The notes below the pieces were generated by a model. That model saw only the letters and a program-made list of their open reading frames with translations, ran no database searches and was not told where the DNA came from. Positions 9,011 through 18,033 of a stretch of 64,000 nucleotides of DNA are shown one piece after another (positions within the stretch are counted from its first letter, which is position 1; each line of letters opens with the position of its first letter). The DNA lies in NCBI GenBank assembly GCA_963734665.1, contig CAVTIR010000009.1, positions 71,920-135,919 of the forward strand. The letters run 5' to 3'. Made by a program: the position numbers and the translations under genes. The DNA is from Trebonia sp963734665. Lineage in GTDB: Bacteria > Actinomycetota > Actinomycetes > Streptosporangiales > Streptosporangiaceae.

Positions 9011-9111
9011 CTTCTTCAGTCAGCTAGTGATCTTGGTTGGCCAGGGCCTCGCGACCTCACCGTCGCTGGCCCCGGCCCCCGACCAGCCCCGCGCCTGATC
9101 TGTACGCGTTC

Positions 9112-10644
9112 CTATTCGGCGGCTAGGGTGCGGACATCGTCAATTGTGTCGGCCTCGTCGGCTGGCTTGTCCTCGCGGTACCGCAGCACCCTTGCGAATC
9201 TCAGGGCCAAGCCGCCTGGGTACCTCGGGCTGCGTTGCACGCCGTCGAAGGCGATCTCCACCACCTGCTCTGGGCGGACGTAGACCGTCCAGTCGTCGCG
9301 ATGGTCTTCGAGCTCTAGGAATCTCGCCGTCTGCCAGGTGAGAAGCTCGTCGGTTAGGCCCTTGAAGGTCTTGCCTAGCATGACCCAGCCGCCTGTTTCC
9401 GGGTCACGGGCTCCCAGATGGAGGTTGGACAGCCAGCCCTTGCGTCGGCCGTGGCCCCATTCGACGGCTAGGACTACTAGGTCCAGGGTGTGCCTTGGCT
9501 TGACCTTGATCCAGCCTGCGCCGCGTCTCCCGGCCGCGTAGGGCGTTGCCAGGGACTTCACCACGACGCCCTCATGGCCCTTTGCTACGGCGTCTTGGAA
9601 GAACTCCGTCGCCTCCTGCGCCGACGCCGTTACCAGCCTTGGCATGAGCATTTCCGCTGGGACGACCGCGGCTAGGGCGGCATGGCGCTCGGCGTCTGGG
9701 AGGTCGATTAGGTCGGTGCCGTCTAGGTGGAGCACGTCGAAGAGGAAGACTGACAGCGGGACTGTTCCCGCGCCGTGGGCGTCGACTTCGCTCGCCGCTC
9801 GTGACGCGGTGTCCTGGAAGGCATAGGGCCGCCCGTCTGCCCGCAGGGCGATCAGCTCCCCGTCAAAGACGGCGTCTCGTACGGGGAGCGCGGCCAGGGC
9901 CGCCACAACCTCGGGCAGTCGGTCCGTAATGTCATCAAGCGACCGGGTAAACAGCCGCACGTCGCCGTCCGCGATGTGCGCCTGCACCCGGATCCCGTCA
10001 AGCTTCCACTCGACCGCCGCCGCCCCGTCAACCCTGACGAGCGCCTCATCAAGGGAAGCCTCACTGCTGGCAAGCATGGGCTTAAGCGGCCGTCCCACCT
10101 GAAGGCCAAACCGTCCAAGCGCCTCGCTCCCGCCGCCAAGCGCAGCCCGCGCGGCCACCGTCAGCGACCCACTGAGCATGACGGCTCGCCGCACCTCACC
10201 CACGGCCACCCCCGCGGCCCGGGCAACGGCATCGGTCATAACCCCGTCAAGCGCCCCCTGCCGCAATTCCCCTGAAAGCAACCGCACAAGAAAGTACTGC
10301 TCCTCAGCAGTAGCCGCCCCAAAGAGCTCATCGACAAGCCGCTTCCGCTCGGAAGTAGACCCCTTCCCGCCTACAGCCCCAATCCGCGAGAACGCCTCAT
10401 CCACCCCGAGGACAGTCAATGACGAAGCCCCGGCAGGAGCAGGCACGGAGCGTAGCGCCGCCCACCCGACCCCAATCTGCCGCTGCGGAAGCTCCCCAGA
10501 CAGATAGGCCACGACAACGGGAACCTCGTCGGCGCTGGCAGCCCGCAGCACCTCAGCGAGCGCCGCAACCTTAGCGAGCCGAGCTGACGTCTGGGAGACA
10601 GTCCGCGACACGCCAGCCAATTCACCGAGTAGCACGAGACCCAT
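9112..10644 (-). CDS. ligB: ATP-dependent DNA ligase, LigB type
   Basis: Seals nicks using ATP. The 510-residue length and layout fit the mycobacterial LigB family: an N-terminal DNA-binding domain (about 1-190), then the nucleotidyltransferase with the AMP-accepting lysine in VEWKLDGIRVQAH (near residue 215), motif III VFDGELIAL, motif IV GHEGVVVKSL, motif V GWIKVKPRHTLDLVV, and an OB domain ending VEIAFDGVQRSPRYPGGLALRFAR. The ATG at 10644 gives the family N-terminus. It is encoded opposite to the surrounding housekeeping genes and follows the liv operon on the same strand, separated by about 400 bp with a strong hairpin, so it probably has its own promoter. Actinobacteria usually also carry an essential NAD-dependent LigA, making this an accessory repair ligase. 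Confidence 0.93.
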   Translation of the reverse strand: MGLVLLGELAGVSRTVSQTSARLAKVAALAEVLRAASADEVPVVVAYLSGELPQRQIGVGWAALRSVPAPAGASSLTVLGVDEAFSRIGAVGGKGSTSERKRLVDELFGAATAEEQYFLVRLLSGELRQGALDGVMTDAVARAAGVAVGEVRRAVMLSGSLTVAARAALGGGSEALGRFGLQVGRPLKPMLASSEASLDEALVRVDGAAAVEWKLDGIRVQAHIADGDVRLFTRSLDDITDRLPEVVAALAALPVRDAVFDGELIALRADGRPYAFQDTASRAASEVDAHGAGTVPLSVFLFDVLHLDGTDLIDLPDAERHAALAAVVPAEMLMPRLVTASAQEATEFFQDAVAKGHEGVVVKSLATPYAAGRRGAGWIKVKPRHTLDLVVLAVEWGHGRRKGWLSNLHLGARDPETGGWVMLGKTFKGLTDELLTWQTARFLELEDHRDDWTVYVRPEQVVEIAFDGVQRSPRYPGGLALRFARVLRYREDKPADEADTIDDVRTLAAE

Positions 10645-10793
10645 TGTTGCCTAGCAGATCCCTTTACCACAGGAGACCTGCCGGCTAGCCGACCACCCGC
10701 ACCGCCGTGGCTACCTATTCCGAAGGAGACCGGTGGCCGGGCGGTCGGCCGTGGCGGGCCGGGCATATCGGGCGGCCCGCAGCGCGAGGCAGG

Positions 10794-10841
10794 GATAGTG
10801 GATCGCTGTACGCGCTCTGGCGCGTACAGCGATCCACTATC
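10794..10841. terminator. Perfect 21-bp inverted repeat with 6-nt loop
   Basis: Bases 10794-10814 and 10821-10841 are exact reverse complements around the loop CTCTGG. It lies between the end of livM and the start of ligB, both read leftward, so it could end the liv transcript. There is no T-run on either side, so it may be a rho-independent-like actinobacterial hairpin or another palindromic element. Nothing else recognisable lies in the 407-bp gap 10645-11051. Confidence 0.6.
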
Positions 10842-11051
10842 TTCGCGCCCGCCTTGCCGAGCCGGGCCGACGTCCCACGGGCGGGGGAAATGTCTCTTTC
10901 GCCCAGCGGCCAAGGCCGGGGGGCAATGTCCGCACGCACGCCAGCCTGGAATAAGCAATGGCCCGCGCAGCCAGGAACCTCCCAGCCGCACGGGCCATGT
11001 AGCCCTAAAACCATGTAGCGCCCTAAAACCATGGAGCCCGATAAACAAGAG

Positions 11052-12125
11052 TCACTGAGCAACGTGCGCCGGCTGGCGCTTGCGTCGCCGCGACTCGCCC
11101 GGTGTCCACAGGTAGTACCCCACAGGAAAGAGCCGGATGTTGAAGCGCTGGTCCAGCGTCCCCCACAGCCCCCGCCGCGCAAAGATCGCGATGGCGATGG
11201 CCACGATGCCCAGGACGATCAGGTACCAGGCGTTGTAAGACTGCAGCGTCTGCTGCAGCGCCATATAGACGATCGTCCCGAGGATCGGCCCCTCGATGGT
11301 GCCGATGCCGCCGATGATCACCGCGAACGCCATCTCAGCCGTCCACTGCACCGAGAACACGCCGCCGGACGTCCCTGGCACCACCTGGAGCTGCTCAATG
11401 GCGAGCACCCCGCCGGCCGCGCCGCACCCGGCCGCGGCCACGACGAAGACGAGCAGCCGCGCCAGGCCGACCCGCACGCCGGAGGACCGCGCCGCCCGCT
11501 CGTCGTCCCTGATCGCGGTGAGCACGAGGCCGACCTTCGACCGCAGCAGGAGGTACACCCCGCCGATGGCGAGCACCGCGACGATGAGCGCCGCCCAGTA
11601 CGTGTAGGCGGTGAGCACCGCGGGGTTCATCCCGGTCAGCCCGGGCAGCGGCATGCCGGTGCCGCCGCCGATGGAGGAGATCTGCTCGATCACCAGCATG
11701 ATCACCGAGGCGAGCACCCAGGTCGCGATCGCGAAGTACCCGAGCCGCAGCCGGGCGACCAGCCACCACAGCGGCAGCGCGCAAACCGCGGCGCCAACCG
11801 TGGCGATGACAAGACCGGCCCACGGCGTGACGCCGTGCATCGCCGGGATCAGCACGAAGTACGCGCCGAGCCCGAGGAACGCCTGCTGCCCCACGGACAC
11901 CAGCCCCGCGTACCCGGCAAGCAGGTTCCACATCGAGGCCAGCGTGAGCACGATCAGCCCTTGCACCATGATGCCGGTGGTGCCAGGCCCCACGTAGTAG
12001 GGGAACAGGAACAGCACGACGACCACGACGAGCGCGCCGATGCCGCTCACGAAGACGTTCCTCCGCGACCGTGTTACTTTCAACGACTCTCCCGAACGGA
12101 TGCTGGTCTGCGCGGTCTGCGTCAT
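11052..12125 (-). CDS. livM: Branched-chain amino-acid-type ABC transporter permease LivM
   Basis: Inner-membrane permease of the hydrophobic amino acid transporter family, 357 residues. Several hydrophobic segments are visible, and the family signatures NLLAGYAGLVSVGQQAFLGLGAY and the EAA-like loop with AIRDDERAARSSGV and GGIGTIEGPILGTIVY are present. The C-terminus is basic (RRRKRQ). The ATG at 12125 overlaps the TGA of the upstream livH in an ATGA arrangement, showing translational coupling. It is the last gene of a five-gene operon read leftward (livK, livG, livF, livH, livM). The substrate could be branched-chain amino acids, but related systems carry urea, amides or other small solutes. 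Confidence 0.9.
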   Translation of the reverse strand: MTQTAQTSIRSGESLKVTRSRRNVFVSGIGALVVVVVLFLFPYYVGPGTTGIMVQGLIVLTLASMWNLLAGYAGLVSVGQQAFLGLGAYFVLIPAMHGVTPWAGLVIATVGAAVCALPLWWLVARLRLGYFAIATWVLASVIMLVIEQISSIGGGTGMPLPGLTGMNPAVLTAYTYWAALIVAVLAIGGVYLLLRSKVGLVLTAIRDDERAARSSGVRVGLARLLVFVVAAAGCGAAGGVLAIEQLQVVPGTSGGVFSVQWTAEMAFAVIIGGIGTIEGPILGTIVYMALQQTLQSYNAWYLIVLGIVAIAIAIFARRGLWGTLDQRFNIRLFPVGYYLWTPGESRRRKRQPAHVAQ

Positions 12126-12998
12126 GACTGAGCTCCTCGGCTAGTAAGCCCCTGCGGTCGGACCACGAGGACAAGCAAGAAGACCGCATAGCCGGCGAGC
12201 GGCTCCCACGAGGGGTTGATCTGCGCGCCGATCGCCTGAGCGACCCCGAGGACGACACCGCCGACCAGGGTGCCCCACAGCGACCCGAGCCCGCCGATGA
12301 CCACGGAGGCGAACGCGAACAGCAGGATCGTGTCGGTGCCGATAGTCGGGCTGATCGTAGTGATCATCCCTTCGCAGATGCCGGCGATCGCCACGGTGCC
12401 GAAGGCGATCGCGGCCGCGATGCCGAACACGTGCCTGTAGTCCGCCCCCGAGAGCTGCGCGGCCTCCCGGTCATCGGCGACGGCCCGGATCAGCCGGCCG
12501 TACTTAGAACGTGGTCAGGAACTGCTGCAGGCCAAGCAGGACAACGACCGCGAGCACGAAGATGCCGAGGTCGAGCCAGGCGATCGTGATCTGCGAACCG
12601 ATCGAGAAGGACGCGGTGACGAACGAGTCACCCACGCCAAGACCCCGGCTGTTGGCGGTGAAGAACTGCTGCAGGCCGTTCTCAATGATGATCGACAGGC
12701 CGAAGGTCACGATCAGCGTGGTGAGCTCACCGCGGGTGATCGCGGACTGGATGATGGACCGCTGCAGTATGTAGCCGAGGATCGCCATCAGCACCACGAC
12801 GATGGGAATCGACCAGAGGACCGGCACGTGGGAGACCGCGATAATTCCGACGCCGATGTACCCCGCGACGGTGGCAAGGTCGCCGTGCGCGAGGTTGACC
12901 ACCTTCATGACACCGAACAGCAGGGACAGTCCGCACGCGAACAGCGCGTAAAGGCCACCGGTCAGCAGGCCCTGGATGATGGCGTTAACCCAGGCCAT
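12122..12998 (-). CDS. livH: LivH-type ABC permease, one frameshift as sequenced
   Basis: Second permease of the importer. The N-terminal part (12504-12998) begins MAWVNAIIQGLLTGGLYALF and includes GVMKVVNLAHGDLATVAGYIG. The C-terminal part (12122-12430 and upstream codons to about 12500) includes KYGRLIRAVADDREAAQLSG and SVVIGGLGSLWGTLVGGVV. The join near 12504-12510 needs a one-base correction: the first frame runs QQFLTTF into a stop, and the other frame resumes at once with SKYGRL. Together they give about 290 residues, the normal length. The ATG at 12998 overlaps the livF stop and the TGA overlaps livM. A sequencing indel is the simplest reading, because flanking operon spacing is perfect; a true inactivating mutation is possible. 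Confidence 0.8.
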
Positions 12999-14005
12999 TA
13001 CGTATTGCTCCTCAACCCGTCTGTTTCCGGGGGGGTTTGGGGGGGTCGTCCCCCCGGGCTAACGGAGTCTGTTTCCGGGGGGGTTTGGGGGGGTCGTCCC
13101 CCCGGGCTAACGGAGTCTGTTTCCGGGGGGGTTTGGTGGGATTGTCCCCCTGGGCTAACGGAGTCTGTTTCCGGGGGGGTTTGGGGGAGTTGCCCCCCCG
13201 GGGTAGCAGAGTCGACGCCGAAGTAGGCGGCCTCGACCTGCTCCCTGGTGACCTCGGCTGGCGTGCCCTCAAGCGTGGTGTGCCCCTCAAGCAGGCACTG
13301 CAGGCGCGTCGCGACGCGCAGCGCCTGGCTGACGTCCTGCTCGACGAGCAGCACGGTGATGCCCGACTCCAGGACCTGCGGCAGCATGGCGTAGATCCGC
13401 TGCACGATCACCGGAGCGAGGCCGAGAGACAGCTCATCGAGGAGCAGCACCCGGGGGTTGGCGACCAGTGCGCGGCCGATCGCGACCGACTGCTGCTCGC
13501 CCCCGGACATCTGCGCGGTCTTCTGGCCGCGCCGCTCCTTCATCCATGGGAACAGCTCGTAGACCCGGCTGATGTTCCACGGTCCCTTGCGGGCGTAGGA
13601 CGCGCCGACCTTGAGGTTGTCCTCCAGGGTCAGCGACGGGAACAGCCGCCGGCCCTCGGGAACCATCACGATCCCGGCGCTGGCGCGCTTCTCTGGCCGG
13701 AGCCCGGTCACGTCCTTGCCGTCGTAGCTGATCGAGCCCGCAGTGGGATGATGCAGCCCGGCGATGGTGCGCAGCAGCGTGGACTTGCCGGCGCCATTGG
13801 CGCCGATGAGGGCGTAAACCTCGCCGGGGTAGACCGCGAGCGAGATGCCGGACAGCGCCCTGAGCTGGCCATGGTGCACGACGAGGTCGCGGACCTCGAG
13901 CAGCGGTGCCCGGTCCTCGGTGGCTCGCTCCCCCGGGAGACCTTCGCCCACACGGACATCGGGGGGTACGGGGGGTCGCCCCCCCGGGAGACTTGGGTTG
14001 CTCAT
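12998..14005 (-). CDS. livF: ABC transporter ATPase LivF with repeat-bearing C-terminal tail
   Basis: Cytoplasmic ATPase of the HAAT family. Walker A is GANGAGKSTLLR, the signature AQMSGGEQQSVAIGRAL, Walker B PRVLLLDELSLGLAP. The ATPase core spans about residues 35-265. Typical LivF is about 235-260 residues; this protein has 335 because a tail of four 16-residue repeats of the type TDSVSPGGRPPQTPPE follows the core. A related SLPGGRPPVPPD segment sits at the N-terminus, before the family start near RAPLLEVRDLVVHHGQ. These additions are encoded by G-rich repeats and are probably not needed for transport. The ATG at 14005 overlaps the livG stop (ATGA). Confidence 0.9.
   Translation of the reverse strand: MSNPSLPGGRPPVPPDVRVGEGLPGERATEDRAPLLEVRDLVVHHGQLRALSGISLAVYPGEVYALIGANGAGKSTLLRTIAGLHHPTAGSISYDGKDVTGLRPEKRASAGIVMVPEGRRLFPSLTLEDNLKVGASYARKGPWNISRVYELFPWMKERRGQKTAQMSGGEQQSVAIGRALVANPRVLLLDELSLGLAPVIVQRIYAMLPQVLESGITVLLVEQDVSQALRVATRLQCLLEGHTTLEGTPAEVTREQVEAAYFGVDSATPGGQLPQTPPETDSVSPGGQSHQTPPETDSVSPGGRPPQTPPETDSVSPGGRPPQTPPETDGLRSNT
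13020..13211 (-). repeat. Four tandem 48-bp G-rich repeats inside the end of livF
   Basis: Units start at about 13020, 13068, 13116 and 13164 with only a few differences. Each contains two runs of seven Gs on the plus strand (reduced in the last two) and a C6-7 run, and encodes 16 residues on the minus strand. The unit length is a multiple of three, so the livF frame stays open. A related G-rich element lies at 13955-13992 in the livF N-terminus, and another at about 52485-52530 between genes. Confidence 0.9.
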
Positions 14006-14772
14006 AGCGTCTCTTCTTCTTCGATCACGGCCTGGATCGTTGAGGCGTCGATGTCGCTGCCGAGGTAGACCTCCCGCACCCGAGGGTTGGCGAGGACCTC
14101 GGCGGGGGTGCCGTCACCGATGAACTCTCCGCCGTACAGGCAGGTCATCCTGGAGACGAGGGAGGTCAGCGCGCGGACGACGTGCTCGATCCAGATCACC
14201 GCGACGCCCTCGGCGTTGATGCCGCGGACGATCTCCACGAGCACGGTGACCTCGGGGTCGGTGAGCCCGCCGGCGACCTCGTCGAGCAGCAGCAACTGCG
14301 GCCCGGTGGCGAGCGAGCGGGCGATCTCTAGGCGCTTGCGGGCGAGCAGGCCAAGCCGGCCGGCGGGCACGTTCGCCTCGCCGGCTATCCCGGTCCGCTC
14401 AAGCGCTCCCGCGGCTGCCGCGTAGCTGGCCTTGCGGCGCAGGCCACCGCCCTGCTGGGCGGCGACAAGCACGTTCTCGAACACGGTCATGTCTACGAAC
14501 GGGCGTGGCACCTGGTAGGTCCGGCCGATGCCGAGGCGGCAACGGGCGGCTGAGTCCAGCCGGGTGACCTTCCTCCCGGCGAAACTGACCTGGCCGGTGT
14601 TAGGGGCGAGGTCGCCGGAGATGAGGCCGAAGAGGCTGGTCTTGCCAGCCCCGTTCGGCCCCACGATTCCGACCGTCTCCCCGGCGCCGACCGAGAAACT
14701 GAGATCTTCGGCGATGACGACGCGGCCGAACCGCTTCGTCACGTGGTCGAGCTCAAGGAGTGGACTAGTCAT
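14002..14772 (-). CDS. livG: ABC transporter ATPase LivG
   Basis: First ATPase of the HAAT importer, 256 residues, normal length. Walker A is GPNGAGKTSLFGLISG; LARKRLEIARSLATGPQLLLLDEVAGGLT covers the signature region and Walker B. The LivG-type stretch IGRTYQVPRPFVDMTVFENVLVAA is present. The ATG at 14772 opens MTSPLLELDHVTKRFG. The signature is RLGLLARKRLEIARS rather than a classical LSGGQ, a known looseness of this subfamily. The TGA overlaps the livF ATG. It is separated from livK by only about 20 bp, so all five genes should be one transcript. Confidence 0.92.
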   Translation of the reverse strand: MTSPLLELDHVTKRFGRVVIAEDLSFSVGAGETVGIVGPNGAGKTSLFGLISGDLAPNTGQVSFAGRKVTRLDSAARCRLGIGRTYQVPRPFVDMTVFENVLVAAQQGGGLRRKASYAAAAGALERTGIAGEANVPAGRLGLLARKRLEIARSLATGPQLLLLDEVAGGLTDPEVTVLVEIVRGINAEGVAVIWIEHVVRALTSLVSRMTCLYGGEFIGDGTPAEVLANPRVREVYLGSDIDASTIQAVIEEEETL

Positions 14773-14791
14773 GCTTCCAAATTGTCTGGTA

Positions 14792-16210
14792 TTAGCTGAA
14801 TGTCGGCAGCAGATCGCCAGTGATCTTTGCGACTGGGAGCAGGGTGTTATCGACGACGACGGACTCCAGCGGGTACTTGGTGCCCTTCTGCCACTGGATG
14901 CCGACCGGCGGGGTGATCGCGACGCCAGGTGCGGGGTTCGTCTTGGTATTGGTTGAGGTGTAGTCGATCGGGCCGGCGACCGCCTCGGGGAGCTTGACCT
15001 TGTACAGGGCGGCGGCCACCTCTTCGTGGTCGTGCGGGTTGTTCACCGAGGTGAACGCCTGGTACGCGATCTCGAAGAGGGTGTAGTTGGAGATGTTCGC
15101 GTTCGGCTGGCCGAGACCGTCTGCGGTGAAGGCGGCGGCGAGCTGCGGGCAGGTCTCCGCGGTCAGCGACGAGTGCCATGGAAGGTCAGGCACCCACCAG
15201 GCGTCGGTGGCGATGTTGTAGGCCTTGGAACCCATGGCGTAGGCGTCGGTCGGGAAAAGCAGCACCTTCGCGACGGTGGCGAGCTTCGGCTTGAAGCCCT
15301 GCTGCAGGGACTGGGTCCACATGGTCGTGAAGTCGGGAGGCAGCGGGCCGTTGGTGAAGAAGTCGGCGTGCGCGTTCTTGAACTGCGAGATCATCGACGT
15401 GTAGTTGGTGAGGCCGTCCGGGTAGGCAGCCGACAGCGACATGTTGTAGCCCGCGCTCTTGAGGATGGGCGGGAAGACGGCGCGGAACGCGTTGCCGTCC
15501 GCGTCGTTCGGGAAAGCGGCAGCGACCACGTGGTCGTTGCCGTACTTCTCGCCGATCCGGTTCCACATCGGGATGAAGCACTCGGCGAGGTGCTCGGCGC
15601 CGAGGAAGTACATCACCGAGTACTTGGGCTTGACCGTCGGCTTCTGCGGGTTGCCGCCCAGGTTGCCGTACCAGGACTCCCACGGGACGTTCGAGCAGAT
15701 CAGCGGCGTGCCGAGCGTCTCGGCCTGGGAGGCGACGGCGTTTACCGTCTCGGGGGTGGACGAGGCGAAGAGGATGTCCACGTTGTCCTGCTGGATGGCC
15801 TGCTTGGCTAGCGTGCCGGCCAGGGTGACGCTGGACTGGCTGTCGTAGGACTTGACGTTGACCTTGTACGTCGTCCCGCCGATCTTGATCCCGGTCTTGA
15901 ACTGCGAGGTCGCCATCACCTGCTTGGTGACCCAGCTGTCGGGGTAGCCGAAGCCGGCCAGCGAGCCAGTGATCGGGTGGACCCAGCCGATCGTGATCTC
16001 GTTGCTCGTCCCGCCGCCAGAGGAACTGCCCGTGCTCGAGGACGAAGTCGACGAGGCGCCCTGGATGCCAGAGCTGCAGGCCTCAAGAAGGGCACCGCCG
16101 CCCAGAACGGCCGCGCCGACGCCAGCCGCGCGGAACAGACTACGCCGGGAGACGCGGCCTGCTGTGGGCTGGTTGTCGGGGCTGCCTGGCTGGGCAGTCT
16201 GGTCAGTCAT
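14792..16210 (-). CDS. livK: Solute-binding lipoprotein of the liv importer
   Basis: Periplasmic-binding-protein family 6 (Leu/Ile/Val-binding) lipoprotein that delivers substrate to LivHM. From the ATG at 16210 the protein has 472 residues with a twin-arginine-like signal (VSRRSLFRAAGVGAAVLGGG) and a lipobox ending LLEAC, followed by a Ser/Gly linker. The mature part starts NEITIGWVHPITGSLAGFG, typical of the family. The start at 16210 is preferred over an upstream in-frame ATG at 16321 because AAGGAGAG stands upstream and the Tat motif then sits correctly. It is somewhat longer than classical LivK (about 370), as in amide/urea-type binding proteins. First gene of the operon; the promoter should lie in 16211-16330. 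Confidence 0.9.
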   Translation of the reverse strand: MTDQTAQPGSPDNQPTAGRVSRRSLFRAAGVGAAVLGGGALLEACSSGIQGASSTSSSSTGSSSGGGTSNEITIGWVHPITGSLAGFGYPDSWVTKQVMATSQFKTGIKIGGTTYKVNVKSYDSQSSVTLAGTLAKQAIQQDNVDILFASSTPETVNAVASQAETLGTPLICSNVPWESWYGNLGGNPQKPTVKPKYSVMYFLGAEHLAECFIPMWNRIGEKYGNDHVVAAAFPNDADGNAFRAVFPPILKSAGYNMSLSAAYPDGLTNYTSMISQFKNAHADFFTNGPLPPDFTTMWTQSLQQGFKPKLATVAKVLLFPTDAYAMGSKAYNIATDAWWVPDLPWHSSLTAETCPQLAAAFTADGLGQPNANISNYTLFEIAYQAFTSVNNPHDHEEVAAALYKVKLPEAVAGPIDYTSTNTKTNPAPGVAITPPVGIQWQKGTKYPLESVVVDNTLLPVAKITGDLLPTFS

Positions 16211-16749
16211 CGTGTGGATCTCTCCTTGTATAAACGCGCACCCGTCAGCAGGCACGGCCCACGTCTGGAAGTTTGCTAACTTAGCGTCACCAATTATGAC
16301 AATGAGTGCAATGTCCCTCACTGTCGGTGCGGGAGACTAACGGCAATCAAGTCCCAGACGTCGCGATACATGCCGGTGTGCGACTCTTGTCCCTGTGAGG
16401 TTTCCACAGCCTTTGCGCGGTCGCAGCGGAAGTCTCGGCACGTTATGCAACTGTTTCAATGAAGATCGAAGTAAGACCGCGTTCCATATCGGGTTGTGTT
16501 GCGCGAATCGCCATCGGTTACAGTGAGTTAACGGGGTTTTCGCGCGGGGGAACGATCCTCCGGTTCCCCGGTGTCTCCCGAGGGCGGGCGAACGGCTACG
16601 GGAAGCCCCTATACTGGCTTCTTGACGCTTGGCCGTGTGGCGCCCTCTCTCCGTCCGCCCGGCCCGGCTATACTCGCTCGGTCCGGCCGGCCATTCCCCG
16701 CTGGCGGGTGCCCGACACACGTACCTAACTTCGGGAGAAGAGCACAGCC
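16211..16749. promoter_or_regulatory. Divergent intergenic region between livK and rpsP
   Basis: No convincing gene in 539 bp. On the plus strand two TATACT hexamers, at 16610-16615 and 16669-16674, are candidate -10 boxes for the rpsP-khpA-rimM-trmD unit; neither has a good -35 at 17 bp. A GC-rich fold around 16540-16590 (GGGGGAACG with CGGTTCCCC) may form a hairpin. The livK promoter must lie at the left end. Confidence 0.3.
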
Positions 16750-17259
16750 GTGGCTGTCAAGATCAGACTGAAGCGCCTGGGCAAGATCCGGGAACCGTAT
16801 TATCGTGTCGTCGTCGCGGACGCGCGCACCAAGCGCGACGGGCGTGCCATCGAGGAGATCGGCAAGTACCACCCAAAGCTTGAGCCGTCGTTCATCGAGA
16901 TCGACTCCGAGCGGGCGCAGTACTGGCTGTCGGTCGGCGCGCAGCCGACCGACCAGGTCAAGCAACTGCTGACCATCACCGGTGACTGGCAGAAGTTCAA
17001 GGGCCTGCCCGGTACCGAGGGCACCCTCAAGACCGGCGAGGCGAAGGCCGACAAGAAGGACCGCTACGAGGAACTCGTCAAGGAGTCCCTCGCGGCGAAG
17101 GAGGCCAAGGCCGCCGCAAGGCCGACCAGGTCCGCGCCGAAGAAGGCCGAGCCGAAGAAGGCCGAGCCAGCTGTGGCTGAGTCCGCCGAGCCTGTCGAGG
17201 CACCCGCCGCCGAGGCGCCCGCCACCGAGGCCGCTCCGGCCGAGCCCGCCGAGGCCTAA
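16750..17259 (+). CDS. rpsP: 30S ribosomal protein S16
   Basis: Small-subunit protein S16: VKIRLKRLGKIREPYYRVVVADARTKRDGR at the start and EIGKYHPKLEPSFIEIDSERAQYWLSVGAQPTDQVKQLL after it. The core is about 85 residues; the total of 169 reflects a Lys/Ala/Glu/Pro-rich tail with repeats of KKAEPKKAEP and APAAEAP type, usual in actinobacterial S16. The GTG start is 6 nt behind GAGAAGAGC. The stop is directly followed by the KH-domain gene, starting an operon that continues through rimM and trmD. Confidence 0.97.
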   Translation: MAVKIRLKRLGKIREPYYRVVVADARTKRDGRAIEEIGKYHPKLEPSFIEIDSERAQYWLSVGAQPTDQVKQLLTITGDWQKFKGLPGTEGTLKTGEAKADKKDRYEELVKESLAAKEAKAAARPTRSAPKKAEPKKAEPAVAESAEPVEAPAAEAPATEAAPAEPAEA

Positions 17260-17260
17260 G

Positions 17261-17504
17261 GTGCTTGAGGAAGCCCTCGAGCACCTGGTCAGGGGCATCG
17301 TCGGTCACCCAGAACGACGTCCGCGTGATGAGCCGGATGCTCCGCCGGGGCAACGTCCTTGAGGTTCGCGTGCATCCCGATGACCTGGGCAAGGTCATCG
17401 GCCGTGGCGGCCGTACCGCCCGGGCACTGCGAACCGTGATCGGCTCCCTGGCCGGGAACCGGCACGTCCGCATCGACCTGCTGGAGACCGGCGAGGTCCG
17501 GTAA
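17261..17504 (+). CDS. khpA: KH-domain RNA-binding protein, one frameshift as sequenced
   Basis: Small KH protein always found between rpsP and rimM in actinobacteria. The first segment from the GTG at 17261 reads VLEEALEHLVRGIVGHP; the second, in another frame from about 17310, reads NDVRVMSRMLRRGNVLEVRV and then HPDDLGKVIGRGGRTARALR with the KH GxxG loop (GRGG), ending LLETGEVR. Homologues have HPDDVRV at the join, so one extra base near 17308-17315 (CCAGAACGACG) explains the shift. About 80 residues when corrected, the normal size. Confidence 0.82.
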
Positions 17505-17509
17505 TTCCT

Positions 17510-18028
17510 GTGCAGGTAACCGTCGGCCGCATCGGCCGTCCGCACGGGATTCGTGGCGACGTCGTGGTCGGTGTCCGCACCGATGAGCCTGAACTGCGGT
17601 TCGCGAAGGGCTCACGGCTGGACACCGACCCCGCCGGACTGGGGCCGCTCACCGTGGCGGGTACCAAATGGCACTCCGGTGAGCTCCTCGTCCGGTTCGA
17701 GGGCATCAGCGACCGGGACGCCGCTGCGGAACTCCGTGGCACCTGGCTGATGGTGGACTCCGCCACGATCGCCCCACCGGAGGACCCCGACGAGTTCCGC
17801 GATGCGGACCTAGTCGGCCTGTCCGTCCGCACGGTCGACGGCACGGCCGTCGGCACCGTCGACGACGTGCTGCACTCGGGCCAGGACGTCCTGGCGATCA
17901 AGTGGGCGGACGGCCGCGAGATCATGCTCCCGTTCGTCAAGCCCTTTGTTCCCGAGGTCGACGTGTCATCGGGATACCTGGTAATTGCTCCTCCCGATGG
18001 CCTCCTGAACCTAGAGGACACTCCTTAA
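17510..18028 (+). CDS. rimM: 16S rRNA processing protein RimM
   Basis: Ribosome maturation factor that binds S19 and helps 30S assembly. The 172 residues show the N-terminal RimM fold (VTVGRIGRPHGIRGDVVVGVRTDEPELRFAKGS) and the C-terminal PRC barrel (LVGLSVRTVDGTAVGTVDDVLHSGQDVLAI, ending LPFVKPFVPEVDVSSGYLVI). The GTG at 17510 lies 5 bp after the khpA stop. Intact and of usual length. Confidence 0.95.
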   Translation: MQVTVGRIGRPHGIRGDVVVGVRTDEPELRFAKGSRLDTDPAGLGPLTVAGTKWHSGELLVRFEGISDRDAAAELRGTWLMVDSATIAPPEDPDEFRDADLVGLSVRTVDGTAVGTVDDVLHSGQDVLAIKWADGREIMLPFVKPFVPEVDVSSGYLVIAPPDGLLNLEDTP

Positions 18029-18033
18029 AGGAT

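Noticed and set aside
11031..12131. A 366-residue plus-strand frame over livM
   Set aside because: livM on the minus strand has membrane helices and family motifs; the plus frame is His/Arg/Pro-rich noise.
13020..13211. Possible CRISPR array in livF
   Set aside because: The 48-bp units are tandem, coding and without unique spacers.
16459..16728. An 89-residue plus-strand frame before rpsP
   Set aside because: It covers the expected rpsP promoter and its translation has no recognisable feature.
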